A stretch of 64,000 bases of DNA, taken from NCBI GenBank assembly GCA_947044405.1, contig CAMRHE010000167.1:1781001-1845000 (forward strand), given 5' to 3'. Under the pieces are notes generated by a model. That model was not told where the DNA came from and ran no database searches. It worked only from the letters and a program-made list of their open reading frames with translations. Numbering within the stretch: the stretch's first letter is position 1; each line of letters starts with the position of its first letter. The translations under genes and the position numbers were made by a program. Below are positions 48,973 to 61,199 of the stretch, in pieces. The DNA is from Leptodactylus fallax (lineage: Eukaryota; Chordata; Amphibia; Anura; Leptodactylidae).

Positions 48973-50219
48973 GGCTGCTATATCTGAAATAGTCTCTTAA
49001 GAGCAATAATTTGCAGATAATGCACTGACGCTATAATAGGGTGCACATATATAGATGCTGATGATATATCTACTCCTGAGTAGGATGGATGCTGTTATTC
49101 TAATACTATAGAGCAATCCTAATGCTGAGTCACAGGAGGGCTCACATGGGCAGCTTTATATATTCTGTCTCTTTACTATGGGATGATGGACGTCTTGAGG
49201 CATTCTGGGTAATCCTCATACTTTGCTGGCGTCTTAAAGGATAAAACACTGTGCCAAAAGAAAAGATGTTTCAACCACTACAACTTATGTCAGTGCTATA
49301 TTAATAAGCAACAATATTTATAGTAATAAACAAGTTGTGCAGTACCCACACTGACCAGTGGAAGCGGTGTCTCCATTAAAGTGAAACAGTCTCCAGTTAT
49401 AGATTAGATGACTGGTCCAACATGTGTTCTTTTAGCCATATGCCAGTTATAATACTGGTGTCTTCTGCATTTCTTTAGCTATGCCTGTGGTGGCACCTAA
49501 AGAAGGGGATCTCTACCTTTAATATGGGCACCCCTAGATAACTCTTGGTGCGCTATACATTTATTCATATACACAGAAGGCAATGCTTGAGCTAAATATC
49601 TGAACTTCTGACCCATCACAAATTCTTCATTATACAACGTTGACTGAAAAAAAAATAAGAAAAATTAAAAGAACGCCGGCCCTTTAAATACTACTTTTCC
49701 CCTTCTACCAAAGGAGCGTTGTGTCAGAAATTCGCAGATATCTCGCTGCCTTCACTTTGAAATAACAAACCACTAACGAGTGGAAAACCACAAGTTTGCA
49801 GCTATGCAGGGCAGGAATCCCGGGCCGCGGTCACATGACATGCACTCCCAGCTCCATGTGTAATCAATGTGCCATAGGTGAATCACACCAGCAGATGCCA
49901 TGTGACAGTTCACACTGAGTTACTGCTGAATGTTTGGCGCAACTCCCGCACCCCCGTAACAACACATAACAATGACTAATAGTCATATAAATGATAGGGG
50001 GTTTCCCTTGACGACAGCTTATCCCATATCCACAGGTGCAGGACCCCCGATCAGGAGGAAGAGGTCCCTTATACACCCTTCTGAATGGAGTGACATACAG
50101 AAATAAGGACAAACCTTGCGGCTCCCTATGACAAATTTACATATGTTAAGTCACACCCCTAACCCTGCCCAATCCCTAAATATCACCTTTGACCCTACCC
50201 AATCCCACCCAATCCCTTT
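48973..50219. other. Intergenic stretch, nothing recognised
   Basis: No supported exon, RNA gene or element. Confidence 0.4.
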
Positions 50220-50595
50220 GAGCCCCCATACAGTAAAAGTAACATATAGTGATGAAGCCTCCTCAGTATCCCCTACACATGGTATAATGGCCCCCAAAGT
50301 CTAACGTTCCCATAATGCCCCATACATTATAATGCTCCCTTATAGTCCTCACACAGTATAATGCCTCCTTAGTGTCTCCATATAGTATAATGTCCCCTTA
50401 TGGCTCCAACACAGTACAATGCCCTTGTATGGACCCTACAGAGTATAATGTCCCCTTAGTTCCTCCACATAGTATAATTTCTCACTTACAGCTCATACAT
50501 AGTATAATGTCTCCTTATGGCTCTCACACACTATAATATAGAATAATTTCTCACTTAAGGCTTCCACACAATATAATGCTCCATTATACCATGTT
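50220..50595. repeat. Degenerate ~30-bp minisatellite
   Basis: About 12 units of 'ccacacagtataatgtccccttatggct'-like sequence. The units are diverged. Confidence 0.75.
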
Positions 50596-51689
50596 ACAAA
50601 AAAAAACAAAAACCCTAATACTCACCTTGTCCTGTTCCCCCAGAGGGGGTCTCCTCTTCTTTCTATAATCAACAGCTTGGAACTGCAGGTGTGATATAGT
50701 GACACCACCGCACCTGCGTCCAAGGTGTTAACAGCAGCATTGAGGGTTGAATGGAGAAACAGAATTACAACCCCCTACTTTTCCTTTGTATTCAACCTAA
50801 CAGTGGGACAGCACCTGAAATCTGGCACTGTCCCACTGAATCAGGGATGAGCACTGGAGGTGCACTGCCACATCGTTCATCTTTCATCAACTGTCTAGCA
50901 ATCTTATAGAGTTCAATAAAACAGCAGTTCACCTGTGTGAACACTGCTTCATTGAGGCGGGCTTACAAGGGACCCCTGTTCTTGTGACTATGGGAGGCCT
51001 CAGTGGTCACACCCCCTCCGATCTACAACTTATATCCTAATATGTGGTTAAGGAATATGTTGTCTGTTGGAAAACCCCTTTAATGCTGACTGTGCATATT
51101 AAAGTGGGGGTTCAGATGGTCTCTTGTCTGCACCTATTTCATATCTATGTTGTCTGAAAGTACAAAAAAGAGACTACCATGCACCATTTACTTGAATGCT
51201 GCAGTACCATGCACAGCCTATGGACAAGAGTGGCGCTGATCCTAGGAAATCTCATGTTGATACATTTTACCTGCACTGATATATTGTATCAATTGTATCC
51301 AGATGTAAATGGTGAATGTTCCTATTCACTGACAGCAAGCAGAGATCTGCAACATTGTAAAGATTTAATCTTATTGCACTGCAGAACTTTATACATTTTC
51401 TGCAGTTACATAGAACAGGACACCCATATAAGTGCCATGTTAGTTATTAGTGCTGGCACAGCATTAACCCACCAGTGGTTGCTCTGTACAGTATATATGT
51501 GATTCCATAACATAGTACATGACCCTCTAGCCACAAGAAAAACTGGGGCCCCTCACGGCGCCTCTGTCACTAAATCCATCACAATGATCTTATTATTCTG
51601 CACTGGTGACAGAGGGGCCCACAACAGGATACAGCCTGGACTACAGAGGAAGCGGGTGAGTACATGAGCATTGGCATTACTATATAATT
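50596..51689. other. Intergenic stretch with dispersed-repeat remnants
   Basis: About 50880-51085 ('caataaaacagcagttcacctgtgtgaac ... tggaaaacccctttaat') looks like a dispersed frog repeat ending in a TTAA-type terminus. No gene recognised. Confidence 0.4.
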
Positions 51690-51885
51690 TGTAACCAGGG
51701 GGGGGTGGGGTTGGGGGCCCAGGGGGGGGGGGGAGTTTAAGGGACTGTAGAAAATCCCAAAAATGTTTTGGTTGAATTTTTGGTGGAAGACAGTTTATAT
51801 GTTATTTTTATTTTTGTTTGTGGGGGGGGGATAAATTTTTTTTTTTTTTTTTTTTGGGGGGGGGAAAAAATAGTGGTTTTATACT
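51690..51885. other. Homopolymer-rich block, probable assembly artefact
   Basis: Runs of G (twelve near 51723), T and G again, directly before the 35-bp satellite. It has the same character as the corrupted blocks in the Tc1 region. Confidence 0.5.
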
Positions 51886-54800
51886 TGTACATAGGAGAAG
51901 TATTATAGTAGTTATATTCTTGCACATAGGAGCAGTATTATAGTAGTTATATTCTTGTACATAGGGGGCAGTATTATAGTAGGTATATTCTTGTACATAG
52001 GAGCAGTATTATAGTAGTTATATTCTTGTACATAGGAGGTAGTATTATAGTAGTTATATTCTTGTACAAAAGGGCAGTATTATAGTAGTTATATTCTTGT
52101 ACGAAGGAGCAGTATTATAGTAGTTATATTCTTGTACATAGGAGCAATATTATTGTAGTTATATTCTTGTACAGAGAAGTATTGTAGTAGTTATATTTTT
52201 GTACATAAGGGCACTATTATAGCAGTTATATTCTGGTACATAACAGCAGTATTATAATAGTTAAGTTCTTGGAGAAATAGGAGCATTATTAATATAATAG
52301 TTATATTCTTGTACATAGGAGCAGTATTATAGTAGTTATATTCTTATACGAAGGAGCAGTATTATAGTAGTCGTATTCTTGTAAGTAGGAGCAGCATTAT
52401 GAGAGTTATATTTTTGTACACAGGGGGCAGTAGTATAGTAGTTATATTCTGGTACATAGGAGCAGTATTATAGTAGTTATATTCTTCTACATAGGAGGCA
52501 GTATTATAGTAGTTATATTCTTGTACATAGGAGCATTATCATAGTAGTTATATTCTTGTACGAAGGAGCAGTATTATAGTAGTTATATTCTGGTACATAG
52601 GAGCAATATTATTGTAGTTATATTCTTGTACAGATAAGTATTATAGTAGTTATATTTTTGTACATGAGGGCACTATTATAGCATTTATATTCTGGTACAT
52701 AGGAGCAGTATTATAATAGTTATGTTCTTGTACATAGGAGCATTATTATAGTAGTTATATTCTTGTACATAGGAGGAAGTATTATAGTAGTTATATTCTT
52801 GTATGAAGGAGCAGTATTATAGTAGTTATATTCTTGTACATAGGGGCAGTATTATAGTAGTTATATTCTCGTACGAAGGAGCAGATTTATAGTAATTATA
52901 TTCTTGCACATAGGAGGAGTATTATAGTAGTTATATTCTTGTATGTAGGAGCAGTATTATGGGAGTTATATTTTTGTACACGGGGCAGTAGTATAGTAGT
53001 TATATTCTGGTACATAGGAGCAGTATTATAGTAGTTACTGTATATTCTTGTACATAGGAGCAGTATTGTAGTAGTTATTTTCTTACACATAGGAGCAGTA
53101 TTATAGTCGTTATATTCTTGTATGAAGGAGTAGTATTGTAGTAGTTTTTTTTACACATAGGACCAGTATTATAATAGTTATATTCTTGTACAAAGGAGCA
53201 GTATTATAGTAGTTATATTCTTGTACATAGGAGCAATATTAAAGTACTTATATTCTTGTACAGAGGAGAAGTATTATAGTAGTTATATTTTTGTACTTAA
53301 GGGCACTATTATAGCAGTTATATTCTGGTACATAACAGCAGTATTATAATAGTTATGTTCTTGTACATAGGAGCATTATTATAGTAGTTATATTCTTGTA
53401 CATAGGACAGTATTATAGTAGTTATATTCTTGTACATAGCAGCAGTATTATAGTAGTTATATTCTTGTACATAGGAGCAGTATTATAGTAGTTAGATTCT
53501 TGTACATAGGAGCAGTATTATAATAGTTATATTCTTGTACATAGGAGCAGTATTATAGTAGTTATAGTCTTTTACATAGGAGCAGTATTATAGTAGTTAT
53601 ATTCTTGTACATAGGAGCAGTATTATAGTAGTTATAGTCTTTTACATAGGAGAAGTATGATAGTAGTTATATTTTTGTACATAAGGGCACTATTATAGCA
53701 GTTATATTCTGGTACATAGGAGCAGTATTATAATAGTTATGTTCCTGTACATAGGGGCATTATTATTATTATTAGTGTTTATTTATATAGCACCATTAAT
53801 TCCATGTTGCTTTACATTTGAGGGTTTACATACGGTACACAGGATGAACAAAACAGATAATATTAACAGTGACCAACTGGCACAGTGGGATAGAGGGCCC
53901 GGCGCCCTGCCCGCAAGGGGCTTACAATCTATGAGAGCATTATTATAGTAGTTCTATTCTTGTACATAGGAGTAGTATTATAGTAGTTCTATTCTTGTAC
54001 ATAGGAGTAGTATTATAGTAGTTCTATTCTTGTACATAGGAGCAGTATTATAGTAGTTCTATTCTTGTACATAGGAGCAGTATTATAGTAGTCATATTCT
54101 TGTACATAGGAGGTAATATTATAGTAGTTATATTCTTGTACATAGGAGGTAGTATTATAGTAGTTATATTCTTGTACATAGGAGGTAGTATTATAGTAGA
54201 TATATTATTGTACATAGGAGGTAATATTATAGTAGTTATATTCTTGTACATAGGAGGTAGTATTATAGTAGTTATATTCTTGTACATAGGAGCAGTATTA
54301 TAGTAGTTATAGTCTTGTACATAGGAGCAGTATTATAGTAGTTATATTATTGTACATAGGAGCAGTATTATAGTAGTTATATTCTTGTACATAGGAGCAG
54401 TATTATAGTAGTTATATTCTTGTACATAGGATCTAGTATTATAGTAGTTATATTCTTGTACATAGGAGCAGTATTATAGTAGTTATATTCTTGTGTATAG
54501 GAGGCAGTATTATAGTAGTTATATTCTTGTACATAGGGGCAGTATTATAGTAGTTATAGTCTTGTACATAGGAGCAGTATTATAGTAGTTATATTCTTGT
54601 ACATAGGAGCAGTATTATAGCAGTTATATTCTTGTACATAGGAGCAGTATTATGGTAGTTATATTCCTGTACATAGGGGCAGTATTATAGTAGTTATATT
54701 CTTGTACATAGGAGCAGCATTATAGTAGTTATATTCTTGTACATAGGAGGTAGTATTATAGTAGTTATATTCTTGTACATAGGAGTAGTATTATAGTAGT

Positions 54801-55150
54801 TATATTCTTGTACATAGGAACAGTATTATAGTAGTTATATTCTTGTACATAGGAGCAGTATTATAGTAGTTATATTCTTGCACATAGGAGCAGTATTATA
54901 GTAGTTATATTCTTGCACATAGGACGCAGTATTATAATAGTTATATTCTTGTACGAAGGAGCAGTATTATACCAGTAGTAGTTATTTTCTTGCACATATA
55001 GTTATATTCTTGTACATAGGAGCAGTATTATAATAGTTACATTCTTGAACATAGAGGGCATTATTATAGTAGTTATATTTTGTACATGGGGGGAGTATTA
55101 TAATATTTATAACCTTATTCACAGGGGCAGTATTATAATAATTATAATCT
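51886..55150. repeat. 35-bp satellite array, ~3.2 kb
   Basis: About 90 copies of 'ttatattcttgtacatagg' plus 'agcagtattatagtag' (35-bp period), with short-indel variants and local sub-families, for example the GGT variant at 54110-54290. It is interrupted once by an insertion at 53766-53936. It ends about 300 bp before the PMP22 candidate promoter. Confidence 0.95.
53766..53936 (-). mobile_element. Short retrotransposon fragment inserted in the satellite
   Basis: The satellite word 'gcattatta' is duplicated at 53757 and 53937 on either side of an unrelated ~170-bp sequence. That sequence has an (att)n end, 'tatttatatagcaccattaa' and 'ccgcaaggggcttacaatct'. The (ATT)n end places its 3' end on the left, so it reads on the minus strand. 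It resembles a widespread amphibian non-LTR/SINE-type repeat; the family is not certain. Confidence 0.6.
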
Positions 55151-55379
55151 TACCCATAGGGGACATGCTTTTTATAGCATAGAATATATAATGCATACAT
55201 ATATCTCAGCATACTTTGCAATATATAATCCCATTCACAATTCCAGTACTATACAGTAGCAGCAGATGAGCTCTTGCACTCCATTCACATATGCTGCGAT
55301 AGTGCAGGTTCCATCGTGAATTAGGGATCTGATGAGCCTTGTAGTTCCACAACTCCACAGCACTTCAGACCCGATTGCA

Positions 55380-55510
55380 GCTCAAACAAGGGCACTTGTG
55401 ACAAATGTCACATTCCTGGGTGACATCACTCAGGGCAGAATGAGTAAAGCCCCTTTGATGCCAGCCCCACTCCCTGCAGTATTATTTATAGCTCAGGCTC
55501 TGGACTCTCT
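55380..55510 (+). promoter_or_regulatory. Candidate PMP22 promoter
   Basis: A TATA-like TATTTATAG (55485-55493) is preceded by a CRE-like TGACATCA (about 55421-55428) and SOX- and E-box-like words ('aaacaagggcacttgtg', 55384-55400). It lies upstream of a candidate first exon with a good donor. Assignment rests on position relative to PMP22 exon 2. Confidence 0.4.
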
Positions 55511-55514
55511 GGAG

Positions 55515-55707
55515 TGATGCAGGGGCACACCCAGCTCAGCAGCGTCATGGGGCGTCCATCCTGTTAAATGGAAACTTATATCCTCACCCTGCACAGCAGC
55601 TAACCTCAAATAACTCAGTGTGGACACAGAGGACACAGATACTACACCACTGCCTGCAGCTGCTGCACCACAGGGGGAGTAAACCACTCACCTCCAGGCT
55701 ACCCTCA
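55515..55707 (+). other. PMP22: Candidate noncoding exon 1 of PMP22
   Basis: A strong donor, cctca|GTAAGT, at 55707/55708 is the best upstream partner for the acceptor at 57541. The start is placed about 25-30 bp after the TATA-like box. PMP22 in mammals uses alternative noncoding first exons; which one this would correspond to is unknown. Confidence 0.4.
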
Positions 55708-55899
55708 GTAAGTACTGCTCTACTGGCATCACTATACAGATGGAGCAGACTTCAGTGTGTGTGTCATGTGCTACCTGCAAGGAACAGGTGAATGACACAG
55801 TCAGCACTGCTACATCTGTTCTTCAGTGTTTACCCTGCTATTATGTCTACTCAGATTGTCTTTGACATTTATTTCCATTGAATTGCTATTGTTACATCT

Positions 55900-56300
55900 G
55901 TCAGGTTTTACTGGTATATATACAATGTAGCAGAGCTGATTGTGTTATGTAACTGTTTCTGTACTCTGCTCCATATCACAGTATCAGTTATCCCAGATGT
56001 TAAATTCAGCTCTGCTACATCCTACTATAATATTTATGTGGATTATGATTGAGTTGTATTTGCATTATATTTGTCAGATTTTACTGGTACATATACAATG
56101 TAGCAGAGCTGAATACGTTATCAAACTCTGTGCACTTTGATCTCCATATCATAAAATAAATTATTGCGGATGATAAATTCAGCTTTGCTACAGCCTGCTG
56201 CAATGGTTATGTGGGTTGCTTATGACAGATTCTGTTTAGATTGAAATTGTCAGATTTGAATTGTTTATATACAATGTAGCAGAGCTGAGTAAGTTGTTTC
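55900..56300. repeat. Tandem repeat, ~175-bp unit, 2.3 copies
   Basis: 'atacaatgtagcagagctga' recurs near 55921, 56093 and 56269, with 'aaattcagctctgctacatcc' between, a period of 174-176 bp. It lies in the interval between candidate exon 1 and exon 2 of PMP22. Confidence 0.75.
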
Positions 56301-57541
56301 GTGGTTTCTGTTGTGCACTATCTCTGTCTATACCTACCTAACTTTCTATATCTATACAATTAATATATATGATCGGAGCTGTGCTGTTTTATGTGCAATG
56401 ATGATGAGTGTGGTGGCTACTACTACATGCATCTGCTATGATCTATATCCCATGGCTGGGAATCCTGATGCCTCCCTGGGTGTTGCCTTGGCTCATCCTA
56501 CAGTGTATTGCAGATAGCAGGGCTCACACCCATCTCACACCGTATAGCCATTCTAACAGGTTACAGAATAAATACTGTGTGATCTATGACATGTATGCAT
56601 TTTATATATACCTGAATCCATGATATTGATATAGAAATGTATAGGAATATGTTCAAAAATTTTTATAGTAAAACTAAAAAAGAAGCAAATTCCATTGACC
56701 TCTTGGCCTTTTTTGCCATCATTATACTGTATAATATTTTTCCATTTTTAAATAATACTTTATGTAGATAAGGCCTTGTTCGCTGTCAAAAAAACCTCTA
56801 AAATTTGGTTATATTGTGATAAAAAAAAAGTGTCCTGGTCCTGGTAAAACCCTAAAATGAACATTCTGGTCACAACTTTTTCATCGTGAGGACCTTCACC
56901 CTAAGGGTCTCGGCAGGAAAGCTCTGCATCTTTTCAGGAACCCAGACTCGGCTCAACTTGGATGAAACCCAATTCCCCTATTCTTATTAAACCCATATGT
57001 CAGTCATGTAAAAAAAAAAAAGAATTTTCCTGCTTCATGGAAGATCTTGGAAACAGATGTGGAGAAGCTGGAATTCTGGGTGTGTGCAAAAATAAAAGTG
57101 AATTAACTCTTCAGTGTCCAAAGAGCCCCTATATGCACAGCGTGTTGGCCAGTGAGGCTGAAAATTTGCCCTTTTCGACCCTTTGGACTATTTTCAAAAA
57201 CAATTTTCTCCGTTTTAGAATTTCTTTAATTTCATAGTTTTTTGAATTGTAGAAATTTTAGTGCATCGGAGTTATATGAAGATGTGCTTATGTGTATAAA
57301 TAAATGCCCGTCTGGTTTGGGATATATTTTTCCAGAATTAAATGGGGGGAGAATGTTATTTTGGCCAGTTATATTCCACTTGTGATAGGGGTGTGAGGCA
57401 TTGGCTCCCCCTACTGGTCAGTGGGTGTATAGACATGGATTGACACACCCAGACTCTCAGGCTGTGAGTTCACTCTGAAAGTTGTTGCTGTAGGGATCAG
57501 ACTCACTCGGGTTCTAACCCAAAGTTCTTCTCCTCCTGTAG
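56301..57541. other. PMP22 intron 1, remainder
   Basis: No additional exon or element recognised up to the pyrimidine-rich acceptor 'ttcttctcctcctgtag' at 57541. Confidence 0.4.
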
Positions 57542-57641
57542 GAATCCGAATACTTGACCGAAAATGCTTCTGTTGTTGCTTGGGATCATTATCCTCCATG
57601 TTGCCGTCCTGGTCCTGTTGTTCGTCTCCACAATTGTCAGC
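57542..57641 (+). CDS. PMP22: PMP22 exon 2: 5' UTR end and residues 1-26
   Basis: Acceptor ctgtag|GAATCC at 57541/57542; ATG 57564; donor agc|GTAAGT at 57641/57642. It encodes the signal-anchor-like first transmembrane span. Confidence 0.96.
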
Positions 57642-59890
57642 GTAAGTATCTAGAATTTTGCTCGAAGCATATGTGCCCATAAATATACCACGCATTTTGT
57701 ATACTACATCTATAGGCACCTACTACATCATGCCATGCTGAATAACGTGAACTTTTTTGATATTTTTTTACCTCAAATTGATATTTTTTGCTGCTTTTTG
57801 GGTACTTTTTGAAATTTTTGACAGTTCTGGATACATTGTATCCATGTGCATCTGCCTGCATGTGTTTAAGCAGGGCACAATACCAACAATATATTATTTA
57901 TAGCTGTCATCGGAAAGAAAAATAGACCATTCATGTTTTTCTCTTCATAAACATAGCGGGATAATTGGGTGTAAATAATATATAGGGCGCTTCTGTTAGG
58001 CAGGGCGCAATCTGTTTTCCAGATGTGCGGTTCAAGGCATTTCCGTAGCGTTAATTTGGAGTCTGCAGTTTGGTCTTGGAGGGAAAAAAAAAGTATGAAT
58101 TTTGCACTAGGATTCAAATTGTGAAATTTGAGACCCGAAATGCGTGGAGTAACGCAGCTGGAGGCAGCGAAAACCTCCCCCCCTCCTATACATACAATAT
58201 GAGGCTTGTGAGCGCGATTCAGAATTGTGATGATGTTGAAAGGTTAAAAGTCGGGATTTGTTTGCCAAAAATTAAAAAAAAAATTGATTTAAAAATGTAA
58301 AAATCATTAAAAAGGACAAACTTCAAATGATATAGGAGAATGTAAATATAATGTGTAGGTGTCCAGGCTGCTTTAACAGTGCCCTGTAGTTGTGTATACC
58401 GCTAGCTTAAAGAGGCGACAGAGTTTTCGCTAGGCTTTGTGAGTGTTTTTGAAAGCCTGGAGCTTGAAGGGTTAACGACCATTGAGACGGTGCTGACAGA
58501 GTGTTTCCTTACTGGAGTCTTTGGTATTTTAGGGATTACATACTCCAAAAACATACACATCAACGTACTCCGATTGGCAGGCGATGTTTGTTGGTTTGTA
58601 AACAGCCTCGAGCCCTTTTACCTGTCTGCAGCGGCTATTGTGCTGCCAATTTCTGGTTGTTTAATGATGTCCTGGGAAAGGGCAAAGAATACAATAAATA
58701 AATGTAATGGCCAAATTGTTTCTTTTTCATGGGTCGTTTTTGGAATGGGGCAATTTAATATTTTTGGAATTTTTGTTATACAAAAATATTAATGTTGTGG
58801 TGTCGTGTAATGTATTTTCTTTGTAATGAATCAAGGTTACCTGTCATTTTATTATGTCTTTAGCCCTCAGGGTTATTGACTGGGTGGGCTAGGTGTCTAG
58901 TAAATTTTGGCAGTCTTTAATTAGACTACCAGGTTAAGCGGGGGCGGAGCATAATACATCTTATACTTACAGGCCAGAACCAATCGATCCGTAGTAGTAG
59001 CATGGTTTATGACAAACATATCACTCTTATGATATGGAAGTGCTGCTGTGTTATCTAACATTTTTACCATACTAGAAGCAATTTTAAAATTTTTTTTTTT
59101 TGCTACAAAAATATTATGTTTAATATGTATATTATGTTGTGATATTAACTAACTGTTGTGATATAAAGTCTAATGTAATTTTTTGTAATGAATCCAAGTT
59201 AGCTGTCATTGTATTATGTCTCTGGACCTCCAGGATTATTGACTGGTTGGACTGTCTAGTAAATTTTTTTCTATTCTTAATTAGAGTACTAGTTTAAGCG
59301 GACCAAACAGGGACCGATCATCTAGTAGTGCACAGAATAGCATATGACACCTATAGCACTCTCATTATATGAGAGTACTGCTGTTTCATTTAGACTAGAA
59401 GCAATTTTAGAGGAAGACCCTTACTATGGAGGACACGCCCATGAGGAGCCAACATTTGTGTTTTAAGTGGACTCTTCTTTGGCAGTAAGATCAAATCCTG
59501 CTGCTGCCCAGTACAAGGGTAGTGATCAAGAAATCTAGCACCATCTGGTGGCCTATATAAATGTCACACCCATGCTTAGATGTACGCCCATGATTAGAGA
59601 CTCGCCCACGCTTAATAACAAATTTTGTAGGTAGTGTATGCAAGAAGAAGGGGTCACCGCGTTTTCGTCAGCACCCAAATGGCTATATTTCGTGGTAGGC
59701 CCTCAGAAGGGGAGCAGAGTAGTTATGGCGATTATAAAAGGCTCTCATATTTGTGTTTTTATTCTAATCCTCTGGACTTGTTTCTTTCTTCACCAGAGCT
59801 GGCTTGTAAGCAATGGCTTCTCAGGGGATTTGTGGCAGAACTGCAGCGGAGCCAGCAATACCTGGAACTGTCTCGCCTCCTCAAACAATG
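57542..59890 (+). CDS. PMP22: PMP22, peripheral myelin protein 22 (5' coding part, truncated by window)
   Basis: PMP22 is a four-span membrane glycoprotein of compact myelin; gene dosage changes cause Charcot-Marie-Tooth 1A and HNPP in human. Coding here: 57564-57641 (26 codons) and 59797-59890 (31 codons plus one base), joined in phase 0. The first segment is the N-terminal membrane span (MLLLLLGIIILHVAVLVLLF...), nearly identical to mammalian PMP22. The second is the first extracellular loop, 'SWLVSNG' and 'GDLWQNCSG', with the N-glycosylation site at Asn41 conserved. The loop segment is two codons shorter than in human. The remaining exons (spans 2-4) are not in the window. Start ATG 57564 follows 22 bases of 5' UTR in this exon. 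Confidence 0.95.
57642..58792. other. PMP22 intron 2, first part
   Basis: AT-rich intron without a recognised exon or element. Confidence 0.4.
58793..59400. repeat. Two-copy tandem duplication, ~365-bp period
   Basis: 58793-59060 and 59155-59400 share 'ttgtaatgaatc', 'tattatgtct', 'attgactgg', 'gtctagtaaattttt' and 'taattaga...aggttaagcgg' in the same order with considerable divergence. An old local duplication in PMP22 intron 2. Confidence 0.65.
59797..59890 (+). CDS. PMP22: PMP22 exon 3: residues 27-57 and one base
   Basis: Acceptor cttcaccag|AGC at 59796/59797; donor aatg|GTGAGT at 59890/59891; 94 nt. It contains Trp28 and Trp39, and the glycosylation sequon NCS at 41-43 in the first extracellular loop. 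Confidence 0.93.
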
Positions 59891-60576
59891 GTGAGTAGGC
59901 CCTTGACATTACTTTACAGGTGAAATTTCAGTAAGAAAAAATAATTTTACAATGGACGTCCTCAGAATAAGGAACCCAACAAACCGTAAATCACTGGGAA
60001 GGCGATTTCTATTTGCTGCCCTTTAAAACTCTAAAATAGGACGCCTATTACCCGCACAAAAATAGAAGTGGTAGAGTCCATGTTCTCTTAAATTTCAAGT
60101 TGGCTGAAAACCCCATTACATATTTGCAGTTCAAGGCTGGGTTATGGGAACGCATTGGCTCATAACACCCCCTGGTGGTAGATAAGTAGTAGTGCAATTG
60201 GGATACTTGATGCTACCTCAGTTTCTATAAAGTAGAGCCCATGTGCAGTTGCAGGGTTGTGACAAGGTCTATACTTTATTAAATCCTACAACTTGGTGGA
60301 AAATTACTTGTGGGTTTTTGGCAGCGGGTCAGGTATGGATTACAATAGATCTATAGACCTGGAGACAATAAAGTCCATTGTTTCTCACAATAATATTGAA
60401 AATTAATTTCCGCTACAGATTACATGTCAACATATAGACATATGCGGGGGAGGTAGATTAAACCATTTCCTTGTGACCCCCTCCCCCTACTATGTGGAAA
60501 TAATAAACCCATGAATTATAGGATGTTATTAAGAGAGAGGGTTTCGGAGTAATAAAGGTGGAACTGTTGCCTGTTC
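59891..60576. other. PMP22 intron 3, first part
   Basis: No feature recognised. Confidence 0.4.
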
Positions 60577-61152
60577 TTAAAGTGTAACAAAATTTTCAGA
60601 AAACGTTTGATTTTCTAGTAGTTTTTGTGTCATTAATACACTTTGTAATGTATTTTATTAACAAATTTTGTCTCCTTTCTGTGAAATCTTGTATTTTTCA
60701 CTCTTTCTGTTGTTTCTCTATGTAGAGCTGCTTCTCATTGTGTATGGTGTATGGGCTGTGTGAAGTGAAGAGAAAATGAGGTTGGGGGAGGGTCACTTCA
60801 AAAAGCAATATCTCAGATGTTATAAATCTTAGAAACTTGGTTTTGGTGCCATATGGTCTCATCTATCATATGCCACTAAGGATGCAGTTCTGTCTGTATG
60901 ATTTCCAGAGATATCACCATTTGAAGTTACCTTTCCCACGCCCTTATTTTCTCTTCCTATCACACAGCCCGTACACCATACACAATGAGAAGCAGGAGCA
61001 GCTCTACGTAGAGAAACAAGGGAAAGAGTGAAAAATGCAGGATTTCACAGAAAGGAGTCAAAATCTGTTAATAAAATATATTATTCAATTTATTAATGAC
61101 ACAAAAACTTACAGAAAATCAAAAGTTGTATGAAAATTTTGTTACACTTCAA
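60577..61152. mobile_element. Palindromic TTAA-type MITE, ~576 bp
   Basis: Two long inverted arms of about 270 bp with moderate divergence. The left starts TTAAAGTGTAACAAAATTTTC and the right ends with the inverse 'gaaaattttgttacacttcaa'. The TTAAAG start resembles amphibian T2-type MITEs that insert at TTAA. Noncoding. Confidence 0.75.
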
Positions 61153-61199
61153 GTCGTATACAGTAGTTTCTTTTTTGCAAGCGGTCTTGGGATATGGAA

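Noticed and set aside
58439..58792. 117-codon frame in PMP22 intron 2 with hydrophobic stretches
   Set aside because: No splice fit to PMP22, no recognisable family; intron sequence by position.
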